From a virus, in the IMG/VR virus record IMGVR_UViG_3300033146_003853, positions 1-28,122 of that record: a stretch of 28,122 nucleotides of DNA; one strand, given 5' to 3'. Below, piece after piece: positions 9,290 through 17,410 of this stretch. The notes under the pieces were generated by a model. That model had not been told where the DNA came from, ran no database searches, and saw nothing but the letters and a program-made list of their open reading frames with translations. A program made the translations under genes and the position numbers. Position 1 is the stretch's first letter. The number at the start of each line of letters is the position of its first letter.

Positions 9290-9709
9290 TTAAGCCAAAT
9301 GTTGTCGATATTTTACCTCTATCATAATCTGACAAAGGGCATAAGGGTGTACTAACCCACCATCTCTTTTCATAGAAGAAACAGTACAATCAATAGTGTT
9401 GCACTTGATATATTCATTTTCTTCTATAATAGAATAAACCAAATCTATCAAATCACTCAAGATATCTTCAAAGTCTCTTTCAGATTCTTGTTGATTGTAG
9501 ATATACACATACAGTTTTCCTGTAATATTTGCACAGGAATTGACCACATTCCCCCGCTCTTTCTCTTCCCCTTCATAAAGTACCGCCACTGCCGGAAAGG
9601 TAGAAACCTGAGTCCAGACAGGTACAATATTCTTATACACATTTTTAAACTCGCCAGAAGCTTTCAAATCGTTGACGAGTTCTTCTACAACTTCTTGGCG
9701 AAAACTCAT
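9290..9709 (-). CDS. Tail terminator protein
   Basis: A 139-residue alpha/beta protein. An N-terminal helix with VVEELVNDLKAS, a strand-loop with FPAVAVLYEGEE, central strands (ITGKLYVYIYNQQ), a long acidic helix and a final strand (ALCQIMIEVKY) match the lambda gpU / HK97 gp9-like tail terminator fold as I recall it. Such proteins cap the tail tube and join it to the head connector. Its position between the gp10-like gene and the major tail gene agrees. It overlaps the preceding gene by four bases (ATGA), suggesting translational coupling. Confidence 0.75.
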   Translation of the reverse strand: MSFRQEVVEELVNDLKASGEFKNVYKNIVPVWTQVSTFPAVAVLYEGEEKERGNVVNSCANITGKLYVYIYNQQESERDFEDILSDLIDLVYSIIEENEYIKCNTIDCTVSSMKRDGGLVHPYALCQIMIEVKYRQHLA

Positions 9710-10197
9710 AACATTTCCCTTTCTATCATTAAGGTCTCAAAAATATCAGACATCGACATAACCCTTCCTCTTCCGCTGCCTTCAAACACATCGGAAACCC
9801 AACCTACCCATCCGGGGGTTACGCCGCTTTTTCTTCTCTTTTTGCCTCTTGTAGTAAACCAAGCATACGGTACATCGATTTCTGCCCATGCTGAAACATA
9901 TAAACGGTCGCCAGACCTCTTTCTTTTCAGCCCGCTATGCACGCTGTTGGCTTGTTTTCCAGTATTCATATAAGGAAACAAACGAGTAATGGCATCAGGT
10001 CTTTCACTGTGCCAAAACTCTTCCGGTAACGGGTCAGAAAGTTCTTCTGCAAGTTTATCTTCCCAGTCTTTCATAGAGGATTGGGTATGAGCCAAAAATT
10101 GCTCAATAACATCCATTTCCTCTTCTCGGATTTTAAACCAAAAGTTTTTCCAACCCTTTTCCGCAAAGTCCTTATAGTCAAACCGTCCAGTAATCAT
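9706..10197 (-). CDS. HK97 gp10-like neck protein
   Basis: A 163-residue basic protein in the slot of HK97 gp10-type head-tail/tail completion proteins, between the connector and the tail terminator. It has an acidic helical first half and a Tyr/Trp-rich second half including VPYAWFTTRGKKRRKSGV, then a helical C-terminus. It overlaps both neighbours by four bases, so it belongs to one coupled unit (10770-9290). The assignment rests mainly on order and size. A separate head closure protein is not seen, so this gene could also fill that role. Confidence 0.6.
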   Translation of the reverse strand: MITGRFDYKDFAEKGWKNFWFKIREEEMDVIEQFLAHTQSSMKDWEDKLAEELSDPLPEEFWHSERPDAITRLFPYMNTGKQANSVHSGLKRKRSGDRLYVSAWAEIDVPYAWFTTRGKKRRKSGVTPGWVGWVSDVFEGSGRGRVMSMSDIFETLMIEREML

Positions 10198-10760
10198 ATT
10201 CTGTAAATCCTATATGATTCTAAAATTTGTTTAGCGACAAAAGGCAACGAGTCCTCAATTTTTACAGCTTCTTTTATCCCTGTACTCATGGAAGTGAAAG
10301 AATCCATATTCTTTGAAATATCAGTATAAAGTTTTTTTACAATTTGAAACAGTACATTCTTAAGCCCACGAGGAATATCCCCTGATTGGGCATACCCAAC
10401 TTTATATTTGATAATGGTATCAGAATTGTTTCTAAACATCACTGTAGAGGTATTAGAGAGAAAGATTTCGTTTTTCTCCGTAAAAAGATAGGACTGAAGT
10501 TCAGACGTTACGTCCTCGCCGTCCATTTCAATTTTTACAATTTCTGTAATTATTCCCCACTTGGTAAAATAACGATGGCTACCATAAAAAGTTACCATCC
10601 TTTCAGTCTTTTCTCTCTCATAGACAGCAATACCGTAATGCTCAAAAATATAACCATCAACATAAGCAAGAAGATTCAGAATAAAGTCGTCCACTTCCGT
10701 GTCAGTATCAGTAATCTTCAGGTAATCTCGTTTTACCTCTGCCAAAAGTTCCTGTTCCAT
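10194..10760 (-). CDS. Head-tail connector (gp6-like adaptor)
   Basis: A 188-residue protein with the layout of HK97 gp6/phiE125 gp8-type connectors. It has N-terminal helices (LLAEVKRDYLKITDTDTEVD, then DDFILNLLAYVDGYIFEHYG), a central beta portion, a typical YKVGYAQSGDIPRGLKNVLF motif and a C-terminal helix carrying a late-maturing loop. The 'G-Y-x-x-x-x-D-I-P-x-x-L' pattern is characteristic of this family. It would bind beneath the portal in the neck. It is followed directly by the gp10-like gene (4-base overlap) and preceded by the small gene at 10770. Confidence 0.78.
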   Translation of the reverse strand: MEQELLAEVKRDYLKITDTDTEVDDFILNLLAYVDGYIFEHYGIAVYEREKTERMVTFYGSHRYFTKWGIITEIVKIEMDGEDVTSELQSYLFTEKNEIFLSNTSTVMFRNNSDTIIKYKVGYAQSGDIPRGLKNVLFQIVKKLYTDISKNMDSFTSMSTGIKEAVKIEDSLPFVAKQILESYRIYRI

Positions 10761-10769
10761 AGATTATCC

Positions 10770-11000
10770 TTAAGCTTCGGATGCTTTCTTTTTTCTTGTC
10801 CTACGTTTTGGAGCAGGTTTTTCTTCTTCTACTGGTTCTGTTGAAACCCGCTCAATCAATGTAAAATTATTGGGAAAAGTTTTGATAAGATAATCAGCAT
10901 CTTCTTTCGAGACAGTATAAAGTCCATCATTTTTCGTTTCATCAAAATTAATACCTCGACTGGTAATTCCATAGCCCGTGTACTTAACAACTACCTTCAT
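10770..11000 (-). CDS. Small protein with basic tail, capsid-tail module
   Basis: A 76-residue protein. The first 50 residues look like a compact alpha/beta fold (VVVKYTGYGI, then KEDADYLIKTFPNNFTLIE). The C-terminus is Pro/Glu then strongly basic (APKRRTRKKKASEA). It lies just after the capsid gene terminator and is first gene of a module with its own late motif 27 bases upstream and a GAGGAG site before the ATG. Small proteins with such tails occur next to the capsid gene in many siphoviruses, but I cannot name this one. A head accessory or DNA-contacting role is possible. Confidence 0.7.
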   Translation of the reverse strand: MKVVVKYTGYGITSRGINFDETKNDGLYTVSKEDADYLIKTFPNNFTLIERVSTEPVEEEKPAPKRRTRKKKASEA

Positions 11001-11027
11001 GGTTAGCTCCTCTATATTAGTTTAAGT

Positions 11028-11037
11028 ATATATCGGA
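11028..11037 (-). promoter_or_regulatory. Putative late promoter motif, copy 4
   Basis: The minus strand reads TCCGATATAT, sharing the CGATATA core, 27 bases before the ATG at 11000. It is the most divergent copy but sits at the same spacing, right after the capsid gene terminator. Confidence 0.55.
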
Positions 11038-11070
11038 TATTTGTGCGAGATTGGAAAGAATGGGTAGAAA

Positions 11071-11124
11071 ATAAAAAAGCCAAGCGTGAGATAGGGAAGC
11101 AATTTCCCTATCCAGAGGCTTGGC
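11071..11124 (-). terminator. Rho-independent terminator after the capsid gene
   Basis: On the minus strand an outer stem (GCCAAGC with GCTTGGC, plus positions 11118-11124 and 11079-11085) encloses an inner 8-bp stem (ATAGGGAA with TTCCCTAT, 11104-11111 and 11091-11098). TTTTTTATTTT follows. This is a strong compound intrinsic terminator. A second, imperfect hairpin overlaps the capsid stop codon (about 11139-11170). Confidence 0.88.
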
Positions 11125-11152
11125 GTTTGTAGTAGAGAGGTCTCCCTACCTA

Positions 11153-12361
11153 TTAGGCAGGAGAGACGTTGACCAGAGCGGCAACAGGGTTGGCATTGAT
11201 TGCCATGTTTTTGAAGTCGATATCTCGATATCCAACATACAGAGTTGTGCTGGAAACAGCTTTACGCTCAGTCTCGATACCGATGTTGCCACGATCAGCA
11301 ACTGCATAGAAACCTTTGTTGACAATAAGCAGAGCAGTTGTAGCACCGGCTCCCGTGTCAGAACCATCAGTTTCCAAATCTTCGGGAATATACTCGGTTA
11401 CAACAATCGGCATACCCCAAATACGTGCAATCTCACCTTTGAGGATAGTTGCATTTGCACCATACTGATCGATAGTTTTGACTTCATCAATAGAGTCGAT
11501 CAGCTGATAAGCGACGCTAACCGGAGCAAGAACAACAAGATCAGAAACCATCAGGCCGTATGCACCAAGCTTTCGGCGAGTTTCTGCAATCTTGTCAGCA
11601 GTAACAGCTCCACCACCATTGTCTACAGTTTGACCATTTGTGCGAGCAAACTTGAGCAGACCATCATAGGCTTTACGAACATCGTTCGGGTCAGCGATAG
11701 TAACATCACCCCGAAGGATAGAATGTTCAGAAGCACGAGCCAGAGACATAACAAGCTCTTGACGAATCAGGTCAACGATTGCAGTAACCGTTTCAAGATC
11801 AGCTTGATCAGTCAGGCCAATCAGAGTTTTGATACGCTGAGTAGCAAAGCTTACTTTAGCAGAAGCAATTGCAGACTCGATAGCATCATCGCCCGGTGCA
11901 ATCAGGTAAGCCTGTGCTTTTCCGCTTTTACCCGGAATAGAGAATGTGTTTCGGCCATCAGGCATACGCACGTGATTGAACAGACCCTCAACCTTGAGAG
12001 AAAGCTCAAGCTCTTCCAGAACACGAGAAGAAAACTCTTCCGCAAGCCAAGAAGCCACGTCAGCGGGCTTAATCGACTTCTCGATAACGTTTGCAACATC
12101 TTTGTATTCTGCGAAGGAGTCCATAGAACGCCCTGCAAGGACAGATTTCAAATAGAGCTTTGCTCCCTTTTCCCGTGCCTTTGCAACTTCGTCGTTGGAC
12201 GGTGCAGAATCTTCAAAAGATGTTTTTCGTGTTTCGAGCTTGCTTTCAAACTCTTTTTGAAGCTCTTCAACTTTTTTCTCAGCTTCAGTCTTAGAAGCCT
12301 CAAGTTTTTGCTGAAGCTCTTCTACCTGCTTTTGCAGTGTATCAATTGCTTTGATTCCCAT
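11153..12361 (-). CDS. Major capsid protein, HK97 fold
   Basis: A 402-residue protein. Residues 1 to about 45 form a charged coiled coil like the HK97 delta domain, which acts as an internal scaffold and is cut off by the protease. The rest matches HK97-family capsid proteins: an N-arm with WLAEEFSSRVLEELELSLKV, an E-loop region with SIPGKSGKAQAYLI, a spine helix with TLIGLTDQADLETVTAIVDL, and a late A-domain with VVLAPVSVAYQLIDSIDEVK and GMPIVVTEYIPED. It follows the protease gene in the canonical order. The terminator after it, and the late motif upstream of the portal, define a portal-protease-capsid unit. Confidence 0.95.
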   Translation of the reverse strand: MGIKAIDTLQKQVEELQQKLEASKTEAEKKVEELQKEFESKLETRKTSFEDSAPSNDEVAKAREKGAKLYLKSVLAGRSMDSFAEYKDVANVIEKSIKPADVASWLAEEFSSRVLEELELSLKVEGLFNHVRMPDGRNTFSIPGKSGKAQAYLIAPGDDAIESAIASAKVSFATQRIKTLIGLTDQADLETVTAIVDLIRQELVMSLARASEHSILRGDVTIADPNDVRKAYDGLLKFARTNGQTVDNGGGAVTADKIAETRRKLGAYGLMVSDLVVLAPVSVAYQLIDSIDEVKTIDQYGANATILKGEIARIWGMPIVVTEYIPEDLETDGSDTGAGATTALLIVNKGFYAVADRGNIGIETERKAVSSTTLYVGYRDIDFKNMAINANPVAALVNVSPA

Positions 12362-12371
12362 TATTTATCCT

Positions 12372-13604
12372 TCATTCTTGGTTTGAGAGGGCCTCATTCA
12401 GCACCTCTTCGATTTTGGAATATGCTAAGAATAGCTCATCCAGACCTTCTTCGGTTTCTTTGAGCCTATCCACCAGATCGAGCAAATTAACATCTTGCTC
12501 TTTACCCTCAACCTCACCGTCAGCTTTGGCCTCTTTACCCTCACCCTCAGATTCTTCTTCATCCTTGGGATTTTGAGTTTCGCCTGCCGAAGCGTTTTCA
12601 GTGCTTGTTTCTGAGCTATTTATCGTCTCAGTTTTTTCATTTTGTTCAGTGTTTGTTCCGGCCACTTCTTTTTTCTCCATTTCTTCAAATTCCTTAACCA
12701 TATCCAGAAGGTCTTGAGGAATTTCTTCAATTTTTTCCTGCTTAAGCAGCTCTCGATAATGCTTCAGAATGTGTTTAGCTGCCGCTTTCTTTTCTTGAGC
12801 TGTAATCGCAGGCTCATTTCGAGCACCTTTAAGAGCTGCATAGGCAGAAACCACGCCACCTTTATTAACTACGAGATCACCATTGGAAGTAAGCTCATGG
12901 TGTGGGAACTTCCATGTAGACCTCTTCTCTATATCTCGTACAACAAGATAGGCTTCTCGAATATAGGAAGCTTTTCCCAACTCTGCAAGTTTTTGTCCAA
13001 GGGCAGTTTTATCTACATCGCTCCATGCTCTTTCAGAGATAGTTGAGTTTTTAATTGCCTTTTCCATAAATACATCCTTAGAAAGTGCTTTATTGGCTAA
13101 AAGACATACACCCGTTTTACAAGGGGCCTCTGTCAACACCGCAAAAGTCGATTCTGAATTATCTGGAATGGATACTACAGATACTTCCAGCAATTCAACT
13201 TGTTTAAAAAACAGAATATCGTTTATAACTTCACCATCCTTGGCAATAAAACCAATAGACAAAGTTTTCAAAATACCGTTTTTAACGCCGTAGAAAGCTT
13301 TGCTGTTCATCGCTTTATGGATTTCTGCTTCAATATACAGACCATTGGGGCGAACATCGAGGCTGATAACTTTACCAATAGGCTCATCTCTCCAATGTTG
13401 ATACAGCAAAATCGGGTTCTTCATAAATGTATCAAGATCATAACTTTCAGGAAGAACAGACTCATAAGAGTGATCAACTACAATTTTCCCGTTGTCGTCA
13501 AGAAATTTGTTGGCATAGCCACTGATATGAATTACATCAGGATTTGCCTCTTCGATTGTAGACTCAAAGCCTTTTACAATCAGCTCAAGTTTTTTATTTT
13601 CCAT
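12372..13604 (-). CDS. Prohead protease with C-terminal extension
   Basis: A 410-residue protein. Residues about 5-160 are an HK97-type (U35) prohead protease: GYANKFLDDNGKIV, the LLYQHW motif giving His70, and LKTLSIGF giving Ser116, with Glu140 in LLEVSVVS as a possible third residue. It would trim the capsid delta domain. Residues about 180-290 are a second domain (RAWSDVDKTALGQKLAEL, WKFPHHEL, LVVNKGGVVSAYAALKGAR, an HY helix) that I recall only as a recurring module in phage proteins. Residues about 310-370 are acidic, Ser/Thr/Glu-rich linker, and the end is a coiled coil. Typical proteases are about 150-230 residues, so this is fused. The extension may act as scaffold or minor head protein. 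Confidence 0.88.
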   Translation of the reverse strand: MENKKLELIVKGFESTIEEANPDVIHISGYANKFLDDNGKIVVDHSYESVLPESYDLDTFMKNPILLYQHWRDEPIGKVISLDVRPNGLYIEAEIHKAMNSKAFYGVKNGILKTLSIGFIAKDGEVINDILFFKQVELLEVSVVSIPDNSESTFAVLTEAPCKTGVCLLANKALSKDVFMEKAIKNSTISERAWSDVDKTALGQKLAELGKASYIREAYLVVRDIEKRSTWKFPHHELTSNGDLVVNKGGVVSAYAALKGARNEPAITAQEKKAAAKHILKHYRELLKQEKIEEIPQDLLDMVKEFEEMEKKEVAGTNTEQNEKTETINSSETSTENASAGETQNPKDEEESEGEGKEAKADGEVEGKEQDVNLLDLVDRLKETEEGLDELFLAYSKIEEVLNEALSNQE

Positions 13605-13613
13605 TTTTTACTC

Positions 13614-15014
13614 CTATTCTGAATTATTGCTGTCATTGTTAGGGCTTCCTGCTGGATTATCAGCAGAGCCACCTTCAGGGTTGGTACTTCCAGACGGTTG
13701 ATTTGTGTTTGTACCTGTCGAAGTGGTTGGTTCTTTTCCTGCATCCTGAATATATGTGAAGTTATCCCCAAACAGGTAGGCGGCAAGAACGTTTTTATCA
13801 GCATTTTCAGCTTCGATTTTTGGCAGACCAACAAGATTTCGAGCTTCATTCAAGCTTGCCACACCTGTAGCGTACAAAGTTTTTGAAGAGGAAGCTTTTA
13901 CATCAAGACTGGTATCAAGTTCTACAACCCTATCCAAATCAAATTCAAAAACAAGAGTATCGTCTTTGAATTTTCTACGGAGAAACATCGTCATGCTGTC
14001 TTGAATTTTATAAAGATATGGACGAACAGCCGTGTTGTAAACCACTTTCATTAACTCTTGTGGGTGAGTAGTGGATGTATTTTCTCCACCAAGCACAAGG
14101 GCATTTACTTTAAAGACCCTCAAAACTCTCTGTTCAGAAATGTTTAAAGACTCCAAAAGCATAGCGTCTTTAGGGTTGGCCTGAACGGTTTTATACTCCA
14201 TCTTAGACGGGAGCACGGCGGTTCCTCTCCGTTGACTGCCCCCTTTTCCATACAACTTATCGAATTGTTCTCTAAGATTTTCAATCTGGTCAGGGTTCAA
14301 AGGTAGCTCTGATTGAATGACTCCCCCTAAAATGTTAGAACCTTCATAAAAAGTTTGTAACTCTTTGATTGAATCGCTCTCTAACGTCAAAGTATCGAGC
14401 AAAGGCCTGACAGCGGGAACACCATAATAGGGGTTGTTTAAAGTAGGGTTTCTAAGAATACATACTTCTTCCGTTTTGTAAGCGATTTTATCATCAAAAA
14501 TGATACCCTTGATATATTTCGATTTATCTGGGACAATACTTACCTTACTGGGGGGAGTAAGAAACCAACTCTCGTAGTTACCTTTATTGTTTTCAAAAGT
14601 AATGTAAGATGTACCAGAAAGCAGCAGCCCTTGAACTGCAAGCTCTATTGTGTCTCCCCATGACCAAAACTCATTAGGTTGTAAAGTCCATTTAATAAGT
14701 TTTTTATCCTTCACAGGCTTTTTTTCGCCCGTGCGGGGGTCAATTTTATACACTTTCGGAATAGCCTGACTTGCCGCCTTTCCAATATAATCTACACAAC
14801 TAAAAACAAGTTCGGAAACATGATAATAGTTTTCTTCTGTACTTTTAGCAAGCTTACCGTTCCCGTCCTTGTAATCATCCCCAAAAGTTTTGTTGGCTTT
14901 TGTGGCTTTCACCATGATTACATTGCTGCCAACCGTCTTTTCTTCGTTAGAAGTATCTGGGGCAGGAGCAGGTTCAGGTTTCTTGCCGAACCCAAAATTG
15001 AAAAACTTCATCAT
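13614..15014 (-). CDS. Portal protein
   Basis: A 466-residue HK97 gp3-type portal, the dodecameric vertex through which DNA enters. Recognisable parts are YYHVSELVFSCVDYIGKAAS near the N-terminus, GDTIELAVQGLLLSGTSYIT, GVPAVRPLLDTLTLESDSIK, SRRGTAV-like basic loop (GGSQRRGTAVLPS), the VLRVFKVNALVLGGENTSTT stem/crown region and a final GVASLNEARNLVGLP. The last 40 residues are a disordered Ser/Thr/Asn/Gly tail. Two ATGs occur in tandem (15014 and 15011). AAAGGA lies only three bases before the first, so the second is the likelier start. A late motif lies 24-27 bases upstream. Confidence 0.95.
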   Translation of the reverse strand: MMKFFNFGFGKKPEPAPAPDTSNEEKTVGSNVIMVKATKANKTFGDDYKDGNGKLAKSTEENYYHVSELVFSCVDYIGKAASQAIPKVYKIDPRTGEKKPVKDKKLIKWTLQPNEFWSWGDTIELAVQGLLLSGTSYITFENNKGNYESWFLTPPSKVSIVPDKSKYIKGIIFDDKIAYKTEEVCILRNPTLNNPYYGVPAVRPLLDTLTLESDSIKELQTFYEGSNILGGVIQSELPLNPDQIENLREQFDKLYGKGGSQRRGTAVLPSKMEYKTVQANPKDAMLLESLNISEQRVLRVFKVNALVLGGENTSTTHPQELMKVVYNTAVRPYLYKIQDSMTMFLRRKFKDDTLVFEFDLDRVVELDTSLDVKASSSKTLYATGVASLNEARNLVGLPKIEAENADKNVLAAYLFGDNFTYIQDAGKEPTTSTGTNTNQPSGSTNPEGGSADNPAGSPNNDSNNSE

Positions 15015-15038
15015 AGTCCTTTAAAGTTTTATTAATTC

Positions 15039-15048
15039 TTATATCGTC
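15039..15048 (-). promoter_or_regulatory. Putative late promoter motif, copy 5
   Basis: The minus strand reads GACGATATAA, exact consensus, between terL and the portal gene. It ends 24 bases before the first portal ATG and 27 before the second. It would drive portal, protease and capsid up to the terminator at 11071. Confidence 0.7.
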
Positions 15049-15069
15049 AGTTAAAACGACATTTGGAAG

Positions 15070-16425
15070 TTATACCACAACAACTTCCAGATTTTTCTGC
15101 ATTTCCCACGTGTAAACAGCATAACGGAGAGCGGCCAAGGCTAAATCGTAGTGCCCCAAGGATTGAGTACGCTTGACTGTTTTTGTTTTAGCGTTTTGCC
15201 ATACCATATTTTCAAGCTCATCAATCAGTTGAACACAGTTTTCCGACACAAAAAGCTGCTTATGATGGAACAAGCTATTCACTTTTTGAATACCATCTTC
15301 AATAGTGTTTAAAGCGGGAGCAGTTTCATACCCAAATTGGTACATCAAATCACTCATACTTTGAACAGCGGAAGGGTCAATGAATCTTCTAACATTTTTT
15401 ACAGAATATTTATTTTCTATTTGAACAAAGTTCTCATGGTGCACCGCCAAAGGCATCATATCCAGAGCATATTCATCAATACAGTACAAATTGCCGCTCA
15501 AAGGCTCCACACCGATCAGCAAATAACTGGTGTTATCTGTAAAGCCCATATCTATGCCCACAATATAAAAAGACTCTGAATTGAATTTTTCAAGAATTGT
15601 ATTATGGGGTAAAACATTTTTTTCTCTACTAAAGGCATAGTACACAAGATTGTCAGACATTTCTGACCAGATACCTTCATATTCTCTTTGATAAGTGATG
15701 GGGTCAAGCTCTCTCTTTTTTTGTTCTAAATAAGATTTCGGAATATAAGGATTATCGCTTGTTTTCAAAGTATGATGAATATATCCTTGATATCTTTTAT
15801 CTCTCGCTCTTACCTGTAATTTATACAAATCGTTAGATTTGTCCCGTGCAGTTCCAATAAATACAGCTTTAGCGAAGTTACTCCCTGTCTCTTCATCTAT
15901 ACCAAAGTCTGCCATAGCAGGCTGAAGATAATTTTCAAAAATTCTGATCAATTCCGGTATATCTTGAGACTCATCAAAAATAACAAGAGAGTAACGAAAG
16001 CCAAGAGCATTTTGAATGGACTTTGGAGTTACAACTACAATTTTTGATTCATGTTCAGTTGTAAATGTGAGAGATTTTGAATCTTTTGATTTTATGGGTA
16101 TACCCATCAACAAAATTCTTCTTTCCACCTGCTCAAACATATTTTTTGCAGAGCTGAATGTAGGTGTTACCAATAATACAGCGGAAAAAGGAATCAACAA
16201 TTCTGCAACAGCAATCATAGAAATAATCATAGATTTTCCAAATCGCCTTCCACATACCAAAGTCATAACGTTGAAGCGAGATTGTTGGAAATCCTGCACA
16301 ATTAATAATTGTTTTTTATGCGGCTCAAATCGCACCATATCACAGACTTTTAAATAGTCTATTTTCTTTCTAACTTTCTGAAAAGCTTGTATCTCTTCCG
16401 GTACTACTACTAATTCATTTTCCAT
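15070..16425 (-). CDS. Terminase large subunit
   Basis: A 451-residue DNA-packaging motor. The ATPase has Walker A CGRRFGKS (residues 58-65) and Walker B LVIFDE (147-152). The RNase H-like nuclease has IVGIDMGFTD (Asp292), RRFIDPSAV (Asp350) and HYDLALAALRYA (Asp427). I place the start at ATG 16425 because AAAAGG precedes it. The longer ORF, which opens at 16464, would put 13 more residues inside the 49-bp repeat. It follows terS on the same strand with a 172-base gap made mostly of direct repeats, and has no late motif of its own, so it is probably transcribed from the motif at 17318. Confidence 0.95.
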   Translation of the reverse strand: MENELVVVPEEIQAFQKVRKKIDYLKVCDMVRFEPHKKQLLIVQDFQQSRFNVMTLVCGRRFGKSMIISMIAVAELLIPFSAVLLVTPTFSSAKNMFEQVERRILLMGIPIKSKDSKSLTFTTEHESKIVVVTPKSIQNALGFRYSLVIFDESQDIPELIRIFENYLQPAMADFGIDEETGSNFAKAVFIGTARDKSNDLYKLQVRARDKRYQGYIHHTLKTSDNPYIPKSYLEQKKRELDPITYQREYEGIWSEMSDNLVYYAFSREKNVLPHNTILEKFNSESFYIVGIDMGFTDNTSYLLIGVEPLSGNLYCIDEYALDMMPLAVHHENFVQIENKYSVKNVRRFIDPSAVQSMSDLMYQFGYETAPALNTIEDGIQKVNSLFHHKQLFVSENCVQLIDELENMVWQNAKTKTVKRTQSLGHYDLALAALRYAVYTWEMQKNLEVVVV

Positions 16426-16441
16426 AACAAAGCCTTTTAAA

Positions 16442-16490
16442 AAAGGTGTAACACACTGCCCCACCCCTTAAGTAAAGTATATTCCCTGAA
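16442..16490. repeat. 49-bp direct repeat, copy 1
   Basis: A 49-base segment beginning AAAGGTGTAACACACTGCCC is repeated exactly at 16541-16589, 99 bases further on. It contains the palindromic cores GTGTAACAC and CTTAAG. This copy is in the terL leader, just upstream of its ribosome binding site. Confidence 0.95.
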
Positions 16491-16540
16491 AAAACAGAAA
16501 TATTCTCCATCCTAAATCCTCATTTTTCTTCATAGTTTTT

Positions 16541-16589
16541 AAAGGTGTAACACACTGCCCCACCCCTTAAGTAAAGTATATTCCCTGAA
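16541..16589. repeat. 49-bp direct repeat, copy 2
   Basis: This is an exact second copy of the 49-base segment at 16442-16490, ending eight bases before the end of terS. The 50 bases between the copies are AT-rich and encode nothing I can see. A terminase recognition (cos or pac) site or another protein-binding array is possible; this is inference. Confidence 0.95.
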
Positions 16590-16597
16590 CGAGGGTA

Positions 16598-17026
16598 TCA
16601 ATCTTTTATAATTTGATTCAAAATATTGATATAAGTATTACCCTCAGTTCCAAGTTCTTTCTTCTCTCGTTCTTTCATCATTTGATCGACAATGACAATA
16701 AGATCAACCACATCTTTGGATGTCGCTTTGGAAAGATCGTCTCCATATTTTTCTTCAAGCACTTGTAGTTTATCTTCAATGATTTTGTTGATGATACGAA
16801 GGCGACCTTCTTTTAGTGTAGAGTATTGTTCAGTTATCAACTCCTTAACATACTCTTTAATATGCGGAGTATTTAAAATCTTATTTACTCCAGATTCAGA
16901 AATGCCTAAAGTATTTGAAATATGTTTGATTGACTTACCTTCCGCATACAACTCACAAACTGCTCTCTCGTTGATAGAGAGAGGTTTTATATCTTTTTTC
17001 TGTCCTGAATCAACAATATTTGGCAT
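16598..17026 (-). CDS. Terminase small subunit
   Basis: A 142-residue protein with an N-terminal helix-turn-helix (LSINERAVCELYAEGKSIKH, then ISNTLGISESGVNKILNTPH), followed by a long helical part (YSTLKEGRLRIINKIIEDKL) and a helical C-terminus. This is the layout of phage small terminases that recognise DNA and load the large subunit. I chose ATG 17026 because GGAGGAAA lies upstream; the longer ORF from 17080 lacks a good site. It overlaps the end of the preceding zinc-ribbon gene by 17 bases, and terL follows after the repeat-filled gap. Confidence 0.85.
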   Translation of the reverse strand: MPNIVDSGQKKDIKPLSINERAVCELYAEGKSIKHISNTLGISESGVNKILNTPHIKEYVKELITEQYSTLKEGRLRIINKIIEDKLQVLEEKYGDDLSKATSKDVVDLIVIVDQMMKEREKKELGTEGNTYINILNQIIKD

Positions 17027-17291
17027 CTTGATTTCCTCCAAAAATGTATTGATATAAAGAAGTTTCATAAAGCTCTTCAAACAATTCTTCTGTTTTTTGC
17101 AAATCCCAGTTGTTATTCAGCGAGTTATTCGCTTTAGTACAGTTAGGGCAACGAGAAAGCATAGTAAAGTGCCTTAAAGGTCTCGTTGCAGGAGACCCGC
17201 AAGTACAGGTAAAATAGATAATTCCATTTTTTATTTTATTTACCCGTGGTAAGGGGGAATGGGTTAATTGCTTAATTTTATTGAATTTCAT
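17010..17291 (-). CDS. Small zinc-ribbon protein upstream of terS
   Basis: A 93-residue protein with a probable metal site: CTCG at about residues 29-32 and CPNC at about 48-51, separated by a basic segment. It resembles a short zinc ribbon. The C-terminal half is an acidic helix. The start at 17291 has AAAGGG upstream, and an exact late motif ends 26 bases before the ATG, so it is the first gene of the leftward late block. It overlaps terS. I do not recognise a family; packaging or DNA-binding help is only suggested by position. Confidence 0.75.
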   Translation of the reverse strand: MKFNKIKQLTHSPLPRVNKIKNGIIYFTCTCGSPATRPLRHFTMLSRCPNCTKANNSLNNNWDLQKTEELFEELYETSLYQYIFGGNQDAKYC

Positions 17292-17317
17292 AAATACCCT
17301 TTATATTTACTTCTCAA

Positions 17318-17327
17318 TTATATCGTC
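17318..17327 (-). promoter_or_regulatory. Putative late promoter motif, copy 6
   Basis: The minus strand reads GACGATATAA followed by TT, exact consensus, ending 26 bases before the ATG at 17291. It would drive the zinc-ribbon, terS and terL genes. It stands back to back with the rightward sigma70 promoter 25 bases away. Confidence 0.72.
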
Positions 17328-17351
17328 TTTAAGGTTAGATTAAGAATAAAC

Positions 17352-17380
17352 TTGACATATTTCATCTTTGTTGTTATAAT
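17352..17380 (+). promoter_or_regulatory. Strong rightward sigma70 promoter
   Basis: TTGACA (17352-17357), a 17-base spacer and TATAAT (17375-17380) form a perfect consensus housekeeping promoter, with a TG three bases before the -10. The first start codon is at 17411 after AAGGACGGAAGG. This host-recognised promoter probably makes the rightward genes, including the autotransporter-like protein, early or constitutively expressed. Confidence 0.88.
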
Positions 17381-17410
17381 TTCGCACACCAACTCAAAGG
17401 ACGGAAGGCA

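Noticed and set aside
8166-12463. Plus-strand frames of 288 and 447 codons opposite the major tail and capsid genes
   Set aside because: They mirror well-supported structural genes, show no family features and cross gene boundaries and the capsid terminator.
16426-16464. Longer TerL start at 16464
   Set aside because: The extra 13 residues are encoded within the direct repeat and lack a ribosome binding site, while ATG 16425 has AAAAGG.
16442-16589. CRISPR or phage attachment site reading of the 49-bp repeats
   Set aside because: Only two copies with one spacer-like gap and no cas genes; no integrase nearby and both copies lie between terminase genes.
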